Positions 1 to 8,597 of a DNA stretch of 64,000 nt are shown here, one piece after another (within the stretch, counting starts at the first letter, position 1; every line of letters starts with the position of its first letter). The stretch is from Robertmurraya kyonggiensis (GTDB lineage: Bacteria; Bacillota; Bacilli; Bacillales; Cytobacillaceae): NCBI RefSeq assembly GCF_005116465.1, contig NZ_SWBM01000005.1:62001-126000 (forward strand). The letters are read 5' to 3'. Under the pieces are notes generated by a model. That model saw only the letters and a program-made list of their open reading frames with translations. It made no database searches and had not been told where the DNA came from. The translations under genes were made by a program, and so were the position numbers.

Positions 1-903
1 ACGTCAATTGACAATTGCATACAGTATACGAATCCAAAGAGTGAAGAGCTTAATATGACATTTAATTTCCACCACCTAAAGGTAGATTATCCGAATGGGG
101 AAAAATGGACGAAAGCGGAATTTGATTTTCAAGCATTAAAGGATATCTTATCGAAGTGGCAGGTTGAGATGAATAAAGGTTCTGGCTGGAATGCTTTGTT
201 CTGGTGTAATCATGATCAGCCACGTGTTGTTTCTCGATTTGGAAACGATAAAGAATACCATAAAGAATCTGCAAAAATGTTAGCGACAGTGATTCATATG
301 ATGCAGGGAACTCCTTATATTTATCAAGGGGAAGAGTTTGGCATGACGAACCCGAAATTCAATGACATTGATGAATATCGAGATGTAGAGTCGTTGAACA
401 TGTTTCAGATTATGAAGGAAGAAGGTCGTTCGGAGGAAGAGATTCTTGAGATATTGAAGCAAAAATCGAGAGACAATTCGAGAACGCCGGTTCAATGGAA
501 TGACGAGAAGAATGCTGGTTTTACAACTGGGACACCTTGGATTCCTACTGCTTCAAACTATAAGGAAATCAATGCGGAGAAGGCACTCGAAGATAAGGAT
601 TCCATTTTTTATCATTACCAAAAGCTGATCCAGCTTCGAAAAGAGTATGATATCATAACAGATGGGGATTACCAGTTGTTATTAGATGATCATGAGGATA
701 TTTTTGCATATGTGCGAAGCAATTCGCATGAGAAGCTACTTGTGATTAATAACTTTTATGGAAAAGAAACGACTTTTGAATTACCTGAGTCACTGAATGG
801 CCATTCTGTTGAAATCTTGCTGTCCAATTATCAAGATTCACCGACAGATATCGAAAAAATTCAGCTTCGCCCTTATGAGTCCATTGTGTATCTCCTAAAA
901 TAA
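1..903 (+). CDS. treA: Trehalose-6-phosphate hydrolase, C-terminal part (5' truncated)
   Basis: The reading frame is open from base 1, so this is the last 300 residues of a GH13 enzyme of about 560 residues whose start lies outside the window. The family hydrolyses trehalose 6-phosphate, imported by a PTS, to glucose and glucose 6-phosphate in the cytosol. The GH13 region IV motif NHDQPR is visible, followed by GTPYIYQGEEFGM and a C-terminal beta domain. The internal ATG at 55 is not the true start, because coding sequence continues upstream of it. It lies 22 bp before a GntR-type repressor, the usual treA-treR order in Bacillus. Other oligo-1,6-glucosidases share these motifs, so the trehalose call rests partly on the neighbour. 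Confidence 0.9.
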   Translation, partial: TSIDNCIQYTNPKSEELNMTFNFHHLKVDYPNGEKWTKAEFDFQALKDILSKWQVEMNKGSGWNALFWCNHDQPRVVSRFGNDKEYHKESAKMLATVIHMMQGTPYIYQGEEFGMTNPKFNDIDEYRDVESLNMFQIMKEEGRSEEEILEILKQKSRDNSRTPVQWNDEKNAGFTTGTPWIPTASNYKEINAEKALEDKDSIFYHYQKLIQLRKEYDIITDGDYQLLLDDHEDIFAYVRSNSHEKLLVINNFYGKETTFELPESLNGHSVEILLSNYQDSPTDIEKIQLRPYESIVYLLK

Positions 904-925
904 TGTCAATTGGGGAAAGTCCAAA

Positions 926-1639
926 ATGAAAAGCAAATATTTAGCTATTTACAATGAGATTTCAAAGCAAATAAAGTCGGGAGAATTATTGCCGGATAGT
1001 CTTCTTCCATCAGAAAATGAGCTGACGGACATCTATGATACATCAAGAGAAACAATTCGAAAGGCCCTCAACCTTCTTTCGCAGGATGGTTACATTCAAA
1101 AAATTAGAGGAAAGGGTTCAGTTGTCCTGAATGTGAATAAATTTGATTTCCCTGTCTCTGGCTTGGTTAGTTTTAAGGAGATATCACAAAAATTGGACAA
1201 CCAGGTCCGGACGATTGTCAATGAGCTTTCCTTAGAAAAGCCGAGTCAATCAATGAAGAAACAAATGCAGCTATCTTCTACAGACCTTGTGTGGAAGGTT
1301 GTTAGAACGCGAGAGTTTGATGGACAAAAGGTAATTTTGGATAAGGACATCTTAGTTCAAAATCTGATTCCCGATTTAACGAAGGAAATCTGTGCAGACT
1401 CACTTTATGAATACATTGAAAATAAGCTGAATTTAACGATTGGCTTTTCAAAGAAAGAAATCGTTGTTACTGAACCAACAGAAGAGGATAGGGAACTTTT
1501 AGACCTTGAAGGCTTTAGTAATGTTGTTGTCATTAAAAGTTATGCTTTCCTCGATGATGCGACACTATTTCAATTTACCGAGTCTCGACATCGACCAGAT
1601 AAGTTTCGATTCGTCGACTTCGCGAGGAGAAATCATTAA
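926..1639 (+). CDS. treR: Trehalose operon repressor TreR (GntR/HutC family)
   Basis: A 237-residue GntR-family regulator. Residues about 5-70 form the winged helix-turn-helix (LLPSENELTDIYDTSRETIR is the recognition region), and residues about 90-235 form a UTRA effector domain. TreR of Bacillus subtilis binds trehalose 6-phosphate and represses the tre operon. The length is close to that of the known protein. The gene follows treA by 22 bp and is followed at once by a terminator, so it is the last gene of the operon. Identification is by domain type plus position; the operator itself would lie upstream, outside the window. Confidence 0.9.
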   Translation: MKSKYLAIYNEISKQIKSGELLPDSLLPSENELTDIYDTSRETIRKALNLLSQDGYIQKIRGKGSVVLNVNKFDFPVSGLVSFKEISQKLDNQVRTIVNELSLEKPSQSMKKQMQLSSTDLVWKVVRTREFDGQKVILDKDILVQNLIPDLTKEICADSLYEYIENKLNLTIGFSKKEIVVTEPTEEDRELLDLEGFSNVVVIKSYAFLDDATLFQFTESRHRPDKFRFVDFARRNH

Positions 1640-1650
1640 TACAAATACTA

Positions 1651-1684
1651 AAATAACCGGCGTTGTGATGTCGGTTATTTTTTT
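1651..1684 (+). terminator. Intrinsic terminator of the tre operon
   Basis: A 9-bp perfect stem (AAATAACCG at 1651-1659, CGGTTATTT at 1672-1680) with a 12-base loop is followed by a run of T. It sits 12 bp after treR. Confidence 0.85.
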
Positions 1685-1893
1685 GTGCCGAAAAAATCAG
1701 TGGCTGTATATTCATGTGAAGTGTTGAATAATGAACAGGTTCTTGTACCCATTTCTATATAACTAAATTTTCTCCTTTTTCTTGAGTTAAAATGTTGTAA
1801 TTGTGAAATTTGAATGATAAAGTAATTTTTAAGAATAGTCAAAATATATTGATAACTAGGGGTATAAATATAAAAAGGGGTAGGTGAAATGTC

Positions 1894-4059
1894 TTGGAAA
1901 GAAGGAATCTTGTCGTTATTATGGGGTTCTTAGGTGCCTTCGTTCTACTTGTTGGCTTTGCTATTTTTCTAGGAACAGTTGGCGATAAGGAGCAAGCAGT
2001 TGTAGAACCTGTAGAAGAAGAGGAGGTTACAAAACCTGAACAACCTGTTGTCCTAGATCCGATTGCTCCAGCATTTACTGCGAGTGAATTGACAGCGCTT
2101 CCAAAAGAGAATTGGATTGGAAACGGGGGAGATGTCTACAATCAGCGATATTCTGTTTTGGATGAAATCAACACGTCAAACGTCGGAAATCTTAAAGGAA
2201 AGTGGGTCACTAATTTAGGCTCTGGATTAGAGTTTAAGTATTCAGGGGAAGCATCACCCGTTGTGTATAATGGCGTGATGTATGTAATCACTGGTGCACA
2301 TGAAGTTTCAGCCATTGATGTGAAAAATGGGGAAATCATTTGGACCTACAAGCCTGAACTTCCAGATTTAACAACCGTTTGTTGCGGCTGGACTAGTCGC
2401 GGTGTAACAATTGGTGATGGAATGGTGTTTGTTGGACGCTTAGATGCAACACTTGTGGCATTAGATCAGAAAACAGGTGAGGAAGTTTGGTCAACAGTAA
2501 TCGATGATTGGAAAAAAGGTTACACCATCACAAGTGCACCTCTTTACTATGATGGAAAACTATACACAGGTATCTCCGGGGGTGAATATGGAACAAGAGG
2601 TCGGGTAACAGCCCTTGATGCTAAGAGTGGTGAAGAGCTCTGGCGATTCTATACAATTCCAGGACCAGGAGAAATCGGTTATGAATCATGGCCAAGTGAC
2701 AATGATGCTTGGAAACGTGGAGGAGCCCCAGTATGGCAAACACCAGCGGTAGACCCAGAGTTAGGAATGATTTATTTTTCAACAGGGAATGCTGGCCCGG
2801 ATGTAGATGGAAGTATGCGTGAAGGGGATAATCTATTTGCTTCTTCCATTGTCGCGATTGATGCTGAAACTGGGGAATACAAATGGCATTTCCAAGAGGT
2901 TCATCATGATATTTGGGATTATGATGCTCCAAATCCAGTTATCTTATTTGATACAGAGATGGATGGGAAACCAGTGAAAGGACTTGCTCAAGCGGGTAAA
3001 ACAGGTTGGGTATATCTCTTAGACCGTACAAACGGGGAGCCGTTAGTAGGAATTGAAGAACTACCTGTCCCTCAGGACGAGCGGCAAAAAACGGCAGCAA
3101 CTCAGCCATTCCCTAAAGGGGATTCGTTTGTACCTCAAGTTGTAACGGCTGAAGAAGTTGCCAAAGAGGTACCTAATTATAAGGGGAAAGTTGCAACTGC
3201 CATGTTTGAGCCTTTCTGGGATGAACCTGTTCTCACAAAACCAGCAGCAGCAGGAGGGGCGAACTGGCCACCAGCAGCCTATAATCCTGATACAGGTCTT
3301 ATGTATGTATTAGCAACGGATCAATATATGGCATTTTCTAGAATGGAATTAGAAGAGTATGATGAAGCAAGTATTGAAGAAGGAAAAATGTATCTTGGTA
3401 GTCTTATCGCACCTGTTGAAGATGCGCCAAGGCGAGGGACGGTTACGGCGATTAATGTGACAACAAATAAGATCGCGTGGCAGCAAGTTTGGGAGGATAG
3501 TGCTTATAGTGGTGCCTTAACTACTAAGGGAGGTCTTCTTTTTGTTGGTCATAATGATGGAAGATTCATTGCATATGATGCAAAAACAGGTGAACAAGTT
3601 TGGGAATTTATGACGGATGCAGGTGTGAACGCTCCACCAGTCACTTATGAAGTAGATGGTGTTCAGTACATTTCTGTTTTTGTAGCAGGTAATTCACTTG
3701 CTGGTTCGAAACACGGTGATTCCATCTGGACTTTCGCACTAGACGGTGCGATTGAATCTGGATCGGTGGTAAGGGACGATGCTGAAGGTGATGCCGAGGA
3801 AGCCGTTGCAACTGCAAATCCAGATGAAGGTCTAGAGGTTTATGAGGGTAACTGTCTTGCTTGTCATGGCAATGAGGGTACTGCTGGACATAACGGACCA
3901 GACCTTCAGCTTAGCGAAATAGCTGATGATCCTGAACAGGTTATTGAACGAGTCAAAGCTGGTGGAACCACAATGCCAGCGTTTGCGGACATTTTGACAG
4001 AAGAACAAATTCAAAATGTCGCGGCATATATATCGCAAGTTGTAGCACCAAAACAATAG
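1894..4059 (+). CDS. Membrane-anchored PQQ-dependent dehydrogenase with C-terminal cytochrome c domain
   Basis: A 721-residue quinohaemoprotein. Residues 6-28 form an uncleaved signal anchor, an acidic linker follows, residues about 70-610 are an eight-bladed PQQ propeller, and residues about 640-721 are a cytochrome c domain with haem motif CLACH (654-658) and a likely axial Met694. A vicinal Cys163-Cys164 pair and HHDIWDYD (337-344) match the active site region of PQQ alcohol and sugar dehydrogenases. It should oxidise an alcohol or sugar outside the membrane and pass electrons to the respiratory chain. Substrate cannot be read from the sequence. The TTG start at 1894 has AGGTG 7 bp upstream; the ATG at 1889 is in another frame. 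It is monocistronic, with a terminator downstream. No PQQ synthesis genes are in the window. Confidence 0.88.
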   Translation: MERRNLVVIMGFLGAFVLLVGFAIFLGTVGDKEQAVVEPVEEEEVTKPEQPVVLDPIAPAFTASELTALPKENWIGNGGDVYNQRYSVLDEINTSNVGNLKGKWVTNLGSGLEFKYSGEASPVVYNGVMYVITGAHEVSAIDVKNGEIIWTYKPELPDLTTVCCGWTSRGVTIGDGMVFVGRLDATLVALDQKTGEEVWSTVIDDWKKGYTITSAPLYYDGKLYTGISGGEYGTRGRVTALDAKSGEELWRFYTIPGPGEIGYESWPSDNDAWKRGGAPVWQTPAVDPELGMIYFSTGNAGPDVDGSMREGDNLFASSIVAIDAETGEYKWHFQEVHHDIWDYDAPNPVILFDTEMDGKPVKGLAQAGKTGWVYLLDRTNGEPLVGIEELPVPQDERQKTAATQPFPKGDSFVPQVVTAEEVAKEVPNYKGKVATAMFEPFWDEPVLTKPAAAGGANWPPAAYNPDTGLMYVLATDQYMAFSRMELEEYDEASIEEGKMYLGSLIAPVEDAPRRGTVTAINVTTNKIAWQQVWEDSAYSGALTTKGGLLFVGHNDGRFIAYDAKTGEQVWEFMTDAGVNAPPVTYEVDGVQYISVFVAGNSLAGSKHGDSIWTFALDGAIESGSVVRDDAEGDAEEAVATANPDEGLEVYEGNCLACHGNEGTAGHNGPDLQLSEIADDPEQVIERVKAGGTTMPAFADILTEEQIQNVAAYISQVVAPKQ

Positions 4060-4071
4060 ATAGAGAGTATG

Positions 4072-4104
4072 AACTGACCTGTGATGATAGCAGGTCAGTT
4101 TTTT
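4072..4104 (+). terminator. Intrinsic terminator after the PQQ dehydrogenase
   Basis: AACTGACCT (4072-4080) pairs with AGGTCAGTT (4092-4100), followed by TTTT. Confidence 0.85.
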
Positions 4105-4172
4105 GATGAAATGGAATATGTAGGGAAATGGAAAGAGTATGTTGAATTAGATAATTATGGGGGAGCGTGGCG

Positions 4173-4398
4173 ATGATCGAACTATATTTTGTCATAGGAG
4201 GAATTGTCCTTCTTGGCTATGCGATTAGGCAAAAAAAACAATAAAGCGAGGACGATAAAATATCCTGTACTGACAGGAATTCTGTTTATACTCTTTGCAC
4301 TCTTTCGTTGGAACCATTATGTGTTCGGCGAGATAATAGTCGGCGTTCCAGCGATTATTTTGGCGTTCTTTGGTACGAGAATAAGGAAACGGGATTAG
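4173..4398 (+). pseudogene. Small two-helix membrane protein gene split by a frameshift in an A8 run
   Basis: An ATG at 4173, preceded by GGGGGAG, opens a frame whose 23 residues begin with a hydrophobic helix (IELYFVIGGIVLLGYAI) and stop at 4242. The frame that continues after the run of eight A at 4231-4238 encodes KYPVLTGILFILFALFRW, a second hydrophobic stretch, and a basic tail ending at 4398. Removing one A joins the two into a protein of about 75 residues. This could be a sequencing indel, real decay, or slippage. Alternatively a shorter protein starts at TTG 4213 or ATG 4219. Function is unknown. It converges on and overlaps the next gene by 4 bp. Confidence 0.5.
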
Positions 4399-4571
4399 CT
4401 TTTCTCTTTTTCTAGTAACTCAATGATTCTATCAAGCTTTTTTTCAAGTTCAATCGTTTTATTCGTTGAGTTTCTCTTAAGACCCGAGCAAAGGATAACA
4501 AAGGCCACACTAAAGAGACCAATGAGTAAAAGAAACATAATTAGTTGAAATAATACATCACCAATGTTCAA
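4395..4571 (-). CDS. Small membrane protein, DUF4083-like
   Basis: A 58-residue protein with one transmembrane helix (about residues 6-28, FQLIMFLLLIGLFSVAFVIL) and a charged C-terminal coil ending KKLDRIIELLEKEKS. This architecture and tail resemble the Bacillus DUF4083 family, whose function is unknown. I chose the TTG at 4571, giving MNIGDVLFQ, because GGAGGA lies 8 bp upstream; the ATG at 4592 lacks such a site and would place the Shine-Dalgarno sequence inside the gene. Confidence 0.65.
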   Translation of the reverse strand: MNIGDVLFQLIMFLLLIGLFSVAFVILCSGLKRNSTNKTIELEKKLDRIIELLEKEKS

Positions 4572-4670
4572 AAGGCATTCCTCCAATTGCAATTATTTGG
4601 TTAATTATACCATATAAAAGGAGGATTAAGGCACTTTGTGTTGAACTGTTGTTTTAAAGGGGGAAGATAT

Positions 4671-5195
4671 ATGACGAATCAATCTTTCAATATTAGAAAA
4701 GCAGATTTATCCGATGCAAAAGGGCTTGCCAAAGTACATGTAGATAGTTGGAGAACAACGTATCAAAATATTGTTCCAGACGATTTCTTAAATGGTTTAT
4801 CCTATAACAATTTCGAGCAGAGATGGATTCGGAACATCCCTAATGGCGGTGTATATGTGGCCGAAACCGAGTCTGGTGAAATCGTTGGTTTTTCCTCTGG
4901 TGGGAAAGAGAGAAGCGGAAAATATACAGGGTTCGTTGGGGAAATTTATGCTATTTATATTTTAAAAGAGTATCAGGGACAAGGGATTGGACGGGAGTTA
5001 GTGAAACCAATTGCGGTTGAATTGAAAGAAATGGGATTCAACTCGATGCTGGTCCTTGTTTTAAGAGATAATCCTTCGCGGCATTTTTATGAAGCGCTTG
5101 GAGCGAAATACATAGAAGAAGTCGAAGTAGAAATCGGAGGAAAGTGGCTACCTGAACTTGTGCTTGGTTGGGAGAACGTAGAGGAGACAGTGTAA
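4671..5195 (+). CDS. GNAT family N-acetyltransferase
   Basis: A 174-residue single-domain acetyltransferase. The acetyl-CoA binding motif A is visible as YQGQGIGRELV, with the preceding beta strand VGEIYAIYIL and the later motif NPSRHFYEALGAKYIEE. The substrate cannot be predicted. The ATG at 4671 is preceded by AAAGGGGGAAG, which favours it over the upstream ATG at 4638. It is 2 bp from the next gene, so the two are probably cotranscribed. Confidence 0.85.
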   Translation: MTNQSFNIRKADLSDAKGLAKVHVDSWRTTYQNIVPDDFLNGLSYNNFEQRWIRNIPNGGVYVAETESGEIVGFSSGGKERSGKYTGFVGEIYAIYILKEYQGQGIGRELVKPIAVELKEMGFNSMLVLVLRDNPSRHFYEALGAKYIEEVEVEIGGKWLPELVLGWENVEETV

Positions 5196-5196
5196 T

Positions 5197-5673
5197 ATGA
5201 AAAAGGATTGGACTAGTTTTAAGTCAATCGAAGGAAGCTTGTTATGGATTTATGCGAACCAACTTGGCGTATACCAAAGCATTGAAGATATCAGTCTAAT
5301 TTGTATGGAACCCATTCTAAAAATAAGAAGACCTGATTCTTCGGAAACAATCTATTGGCGGATAAATTGGAAAGAGACAGATTTAGGGGATGATATTCTG
5401 CTACTAAAAGAACAGGATACTCCTGAACCATTGGATTATGAATCAGTAGATTGGCTTGAGGAAAAACATACCATCATGAGTTCTAGCTTTTTTCTGGAAC
5501 AAAATAATATCAAAAGAGTTAGTGGATATGGATTTAAAGAGAACGGCAGCGAATTTCTTTCTGCAATTATTCTTGAGATGGATGATAGGTTTATTTCGAT
5601 CGAAGCTGGACCAGTAATAACAATTAAAGTTACGACAACACTGCTCTCTGATTTAGGGGATTTACTTTTTTAG
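5197..5673 (+). CDS. Hypothetical protein (158 aa)
   Basis: A soluble 158-residue protein rich in acidic residues and aromatics with no signal peptide or transmembrane helix. I do not recognise a family. Its ATG follows the acetyltransferase stop by one base, with GAGGAGA inside the end of the upstream gene as the likely ribosome binding site, so it is translationally linked to that gene. It may be a partner or substrate-related protein, but nothing in the sequence shows this. Confidence 0.65.
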   Translation: MKKDWTSFKSIEGSLLWIYANQLGVYQSIEDISLICMEPILKIRRPDSSETIYWRINWKETDLGDDILLLKEQDTPEPLDYESVDWLEEKHTIMSSSFFLEQNNIKRVSGYGFKENGSEFLSAIILEMDDRFISIEAGPVITIKVTTTLLSDLGDLLF

Positions 5674-5692
5674 TTACATGGAGGAGTTAATC

Positions 5693-5767
5693 TTGAAACA
5701 GGATGAAGCCGAAAAAGATTCTCAGGCAGGGTCGTTCTTAAATATGATGCTCAATCTTCTAAAATAG
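5693..5767 (+). CDS. Possible 24-residue peptide
   Basis: A TTG at 5693 follows GGAGGAG with good spacing and opens a short frame: an acidic N-terminal half and a hydrophobic end (FLNMMLNLLK). It lies 19 bp after the hypothetical gene. It may be a true micro-gene or the remnant of a longer one. The only evidence is the ribosome binding site and position. Confidence 0.3.
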   Translation: MKQDEAEKDSQAGSFLNMMLNLLK

Positions 5768-5789
5768 ATCAAGGAGAGATTACTCCCTC

Positions 5790-6731
5790 CTAATCTAATA
5801 TCAACATGACGTTTAAAAATTCCTCGACGAACTTCTCATAGTCTAGTTTCACGGCAATTCTCGTTTTTCCTTTTGGACTGGTGGGTCTAATATCGATAAA
5901 GGACATACCTTTTGCTTCACTGTCCCCGTTGATCACCTTAGGATCATAATAAACATACTCCACGATGGTAGGATTGGCTACAATCATCACCGTTAAAAGA
6001 TCGTGTATGGGCGCACCTTGAATATTAGGGATGTTTTTTTGGTAAGCATTATAGTAAAACTCGAAGATAGGTGAAAGTAATGCCCCAAAGGGAGTATTTC
6101 CTTCTTGTGTTAAGCGCTGAACCATTTCAGAAGTGAGAAGCGCGTATTGGGTCACATTAAGAGGAGTTATTGTTAAATTATGTGCATGTGTTAGTACGTA
6201 GTTCGTAGCTGTAGGATCTCCATAAAAATTCGCTTCTGCTAATGCGGTGACGTTTCCAGGTACAAAAAAGGCTCCTCCCATTAGATAAAATGCTTTTACT
6301 TTTTTTATTTCTTCATTAAAAAGTATCAATGCGGTCGCTAAGCTTGTTGAACGGCCTGTATCAACAATAACGATTTCATTTGGATAGCGATTTATGATGG
6401 TTCTAATGGTTTCAAAAGAGTGAACCTGATATTGCAGGTCGCCTGGTGGTCGGATCGGTCCCATCCCTTCCGCTCCATGGATTTCTGGATAGTAGATATT
6501 CGATGCCTCTTCTTGCTCAACTGGATTTGCAGCACCAGGAATAATGGGAATCTGGGTTTGATTAGCGAGCTGAAGTAAATAATACGCATTTGCTGTTGCC
6601 TGTTCTTTTGAAACATTTCCGTAGCTTGTGACAATGCCAACAAGCTCAATGTTCGGATTTAGAAGAGCGTAAATAATCGCCAATGAATCGTCTATACCCG
6701 GATCTGCAAAAAGCAGAATTTTTTCCGTCAA
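5790..6731 (-). CDS. Inosine/uridine-preferring nucleoside hydrolase family protein
   Basis: A 313-residue nucleoside hydrolase. The N-terminal calcium-binding signature is present in slightly altered form as ADPGIDDSLAI (the family consensus is DTDPGxDD), and the later segment APIHDLLTV matches the conserved metal and ribose-binding His-Asp region. The enzyme would cleave ribonucleosides to base and ribose for salvage. I chose TTG at 6731 because AGGAGGG precedes it; the longer frame from 6827 would run through the promoter region of the divergent gene. The changed first Asp position could alter activity. Confidence 0.82.
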   Translation of the reverse strand: MTEKILLFADPGIDDSLAIIYALLNPNIELVGIVTSYGNVSKEQATANAYYLLQLANQTQIPIIPGAANPVEQEEASNIYYPEIHGAEGMGPIRPPGDLQYQVHSFETIRTIINRYPNEIVIVDTGRSTSLATALILFNEEIKKVKAFYLMGGAFFVPGNVTALAEANFYGDPTATNYVLTHAHNLTITPLNVTQYALLTSEMVQRLTQEGNTPFGALLSPIFEFYYNAYQKNIPNIQGAPIHDLLTVMIVANPTIVEYVYYDPKVINGDSEAKGMSFIDIRPTSPKGKTRIAVKLDYEKFVEEFLNVMLILD

Positions 6732-6810
6732 TTCAATCCCTCCTAAGTCAGTCATTACAAGTTTATGATTTAAATGAAGTAAAATGCTTGAAAAAGGAGT
6801 TGAAATCAAT

Positions 6811-7491
6811 ATGGAAAAATATTTCAAAAAAATAACGGATCATGTCTATGGGTTTTTGCTTTGGGATGAGTCTTGGAATTCGTTCAATAACTGCTATGTG
6901 TTAGTTGAAGGGGATGAAGTCACCTTGATTGATTCTGGAAAGGAAGAGCATTTTGAACATCTTTCAGGAGAAATGAAGAAAATTGGTATTGAAAATATTA
7001 CTAGATTCGTAGCGACGCATGGACACAGGGATCATATTGGAGGAGTGCGATTCCTTGAAAATGTTGAAGGATATATTCACGAAAAAGATTTACAGTTGGT
7101 ACCTGAGGAACTCAGGGGAAAATTCAATACGAATCTTAGAGAAGTAGACAATCTCGAGCATGTACTCCTAGGTCATCATACAAAAGGTTCTGTGGCCCTT
7201 TACCACAAAAAAGATAAGGTATTGTTTTGTGGAGACCATATTTGTTTCTTTGGGGAACCAATAAATGGTCAGGTTGTTGAAGATGGAGATGTAACTGGAG
7301 AAAAGTTTAAAAAATTCGTTTCGGAATGGTCTCAAAATGAAGAAATGAGAAAAAAGCGCGATTTTGATTCATTTATCAAGGGATTAAAAGCAATGAACCA
7401 ATTTGAAATAGAATATTTGTGCACAGGACATGGAGTGGTTTTAAAAGGCGGGATTAATAGATATATTTCAGAATTGATTACATTTGAATAA
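6811..7491 (+). CDS. Metallo-beta-lactamase-fold hydrolase
   Basis: A 226-residue MBL-fold protein. The metal-binding signature THGHRDHIGG gives His70, His72, Asp74 and His75; later ligands are in LGHHTKGS, CGDH and the C-terminal TGHG. The family includes glyoxalase II-like and quorum-quenching hydrolases; the substrate is unknown. The ATG at 6811 lies downstream of AAAGGAG; a further in-frame ATG at 6784 lies before that site. It is divergent from the nucleoside hydrolase. Confidence 0.85.
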   Translation: MEKYFKKITDHVYGFLLWDESWNSFNNCYVLVEGDEVTLIDSGKEEHFEHLSGEMKKIGIENITRFVATHGHRDHIGGVRFLENVEGYIHEKDLQLVPEELRGKFNTNLREVDNLEHVLLGHHTKGSVALYHKKDKVLFCGDHICFFGEPINGQVVEDGDVTGEKFKKFVSEWSQNEEMRKKRDFDSFIKGLKAMNQFEIEYLCTGHGVVLKGGINRYISELITFE

Positions 7492-7591
7492 GTGGTTACA
7501 GCCTCAAAAAACATTTATTCTTCTGAAGAAAATAGCTCTAAGAATGAATAGGAGGATTGATTTATATATTTATGGTGAGTGAGAAAGTCCA

Positions 7592-7954
7592 TTGAAAATA
7601 CGTAATAAAAATGGATTGGGCTATTTGTTATTTTTGATGACGATTATGATGGTGGGAAGTAGTAATCAAGACGCCTCTGTTCCAAATTTGTATGCTCCTG
7701 ATCTTCTTTCTGATGAAAATGGAAAATATTCGATTTATGTAGCAGGAACTGAAATTTCTTATGATGATTTCGAGCGAGAAGGGATTAACACGAATAAAAT
7801 TGCATTCATTAGAAATGAATCCATCGATAGTCATCCAGTATTTGAATTTGAAAAGGAACCAGCTTATGCCGTTTTTGATACTAAGGGGGTCGTTTTTAAA
7901 ACATATGAAATTGATGAACTCATTAATTTTTTGCTTGAAGAGTTAGATGAATGA
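7592..7954 (+). CDS. Hypothetical exported or membrane-anchored protein (120 aa)
   Basis: The N-terminus has basic residues then a hydrophobic stretch (about 9-22, LGYLLFLMTIMMVG), consistent with a signal peptide or anchor; there is no lipobox Cys. The rest is acidic and soluble. No family is recognised. The start is a TTG at 7592 with a poor ribosome binding site (GAGTGAGAAAG), so the true start is uncertain. Confidence 0.5.
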   Translation: MKIRNKNGLGYLLFLMTIMMVGSSNQDASVPNLYAPDLLSDENGKYSIYVAGTEISYDDFEREGINTNKIAFIRNESIDSHPVFEFEKEPAYAVFDTKGVVFKTYEIDELINFLLEELDE

Positions 7955-7998
7955 AAGTTTTCGAAATGAAAAAGAAAGGGACTAGGGAGGGGGGAAAA

Positions 7999-8123
7999 GT
8001 GTCTGATAAGGAAAGAGATAAATCAAAGGCTGTCTTGTCAATATTATATCGTTCATCATTTTAATAGGATTCATTTTGATAGTAAGATTTTGTTCCTATA
8101 AGATAGGCTCCTTAACCATGTAA
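7999..8123 (+). pseudogene. Possible frameshifted small membrane protein
   Basis: A GTG at 7999 follows a strong GGGAGGGGGG site and reads MSDKERDKSK, then stops after 21 codons. The overlapping frame from about 8028 encodes a good transmembrane helix (LVNIISFIILIGFILIV). Joining the frames near 8026 would give a small single-helix membrane protein of about 41 residues. The stop of the second frame lies inside the terminator hairpin at 8102-8134, which weakens the case. Confidence 0.25.
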
Positions 8124-8134
8124 CGGAGCCTATC
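8102..8134. terminator. Bidirectional hairpin between convergent genes
   Basis: A perfect 10-bp stem, GATAGGCTCC (8102-8111) and GGAGCCTATC (8125-8134), lies 6 bp past the stop of the minus-strand Rrf2 gene. T content downstream is modest on both strands. Confidence 0.7.
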
Positions 8135-8139
8135 ATAAG

Positions 8140-8574
8140 TTATTTCTGCTTCTCTTTTTCCACAATAGCCTCAAAGATGTCTTCGATCGTGACGCTTCCA
8201 AGTACCTTTTCCATAGCGAGTTGTGCGATCGATAGTATGGGAATAATTGTTTCTTGGATATTTCGTCCAACCAAACATTTGGGATTTGGATTTTCGTGCA
8301 CGCTAAATAGTTCATTTTCCGGAACAACATTTACTGCTTTATACACATCTAACAATGTGATTTCGGATAATTTTTTTGCAAGATTTGCCCCAGCGATCCC
8401 TGGATGCACTTCAACTAATTCTGCCTTTTTTAGCATCCCGATAATTTTTCTGATAAGGGCAGGATTCGTGTTGACACTTTCAGCCAAATATTCAGATGAG
8501 CTCACCCCATCTTTATTGAACTCAATCAATGTTAATATATGAACACCTACAGCAAATCGGCTGCTAATGGACAT
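8140..8574 (-). CDS. Rrf2 family transcriptional regulator
   Basis: A 144-residue Rrf2 protein: winged helix from residue 1 (SSRFAVGVHILTLI, then SSEYLAESVNTNPALIRKI as the recognition helix region) and a dimerisation helix. The central cluster of three Cys used for Fe-S binding in IscR/NsrR is absent; only one Cys (in NPKCLVG) is seen, so it is closer to the YwnA/CymR-like branch, and a redox-sensing single Cys is possible. It is divergent from an NmrA-type oxidoreductase and two related operator-like dyads lie between them, which implies control of both genes. Confidence 0.88.
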   Translation of the reverse strand: MSISSRFAVGVHILTLIEFNKDGVSSSEYLAESVNTNPALIRKIIGMLKKAELVEVHPGIAGANLAKKLSEITLLDVYKAVNVVPENELFSVHENPNPKCLVGRNIQETIIPILSIAQLAMEKVLGSVTIEDIFEAIVEKEKQK

Positions 8575-8597
8575 GATAAATCACCAACTTTTTTCCA

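Noticed and set aside
2902-2925. Calling the PQQ enzyme lanthanide-dependent from its DYD motif
   Set aside because: Membrane glucose dehydrogenases that use Ca or Mg have a similar D-x-D, so the motif alone does not decide.
8177-8542. 121-residue plus-strand frame opposite the Rrf2 gene
   Set aside because: It is a shadow of the Rrf2 coding sequence, which has a family match and matching operators.
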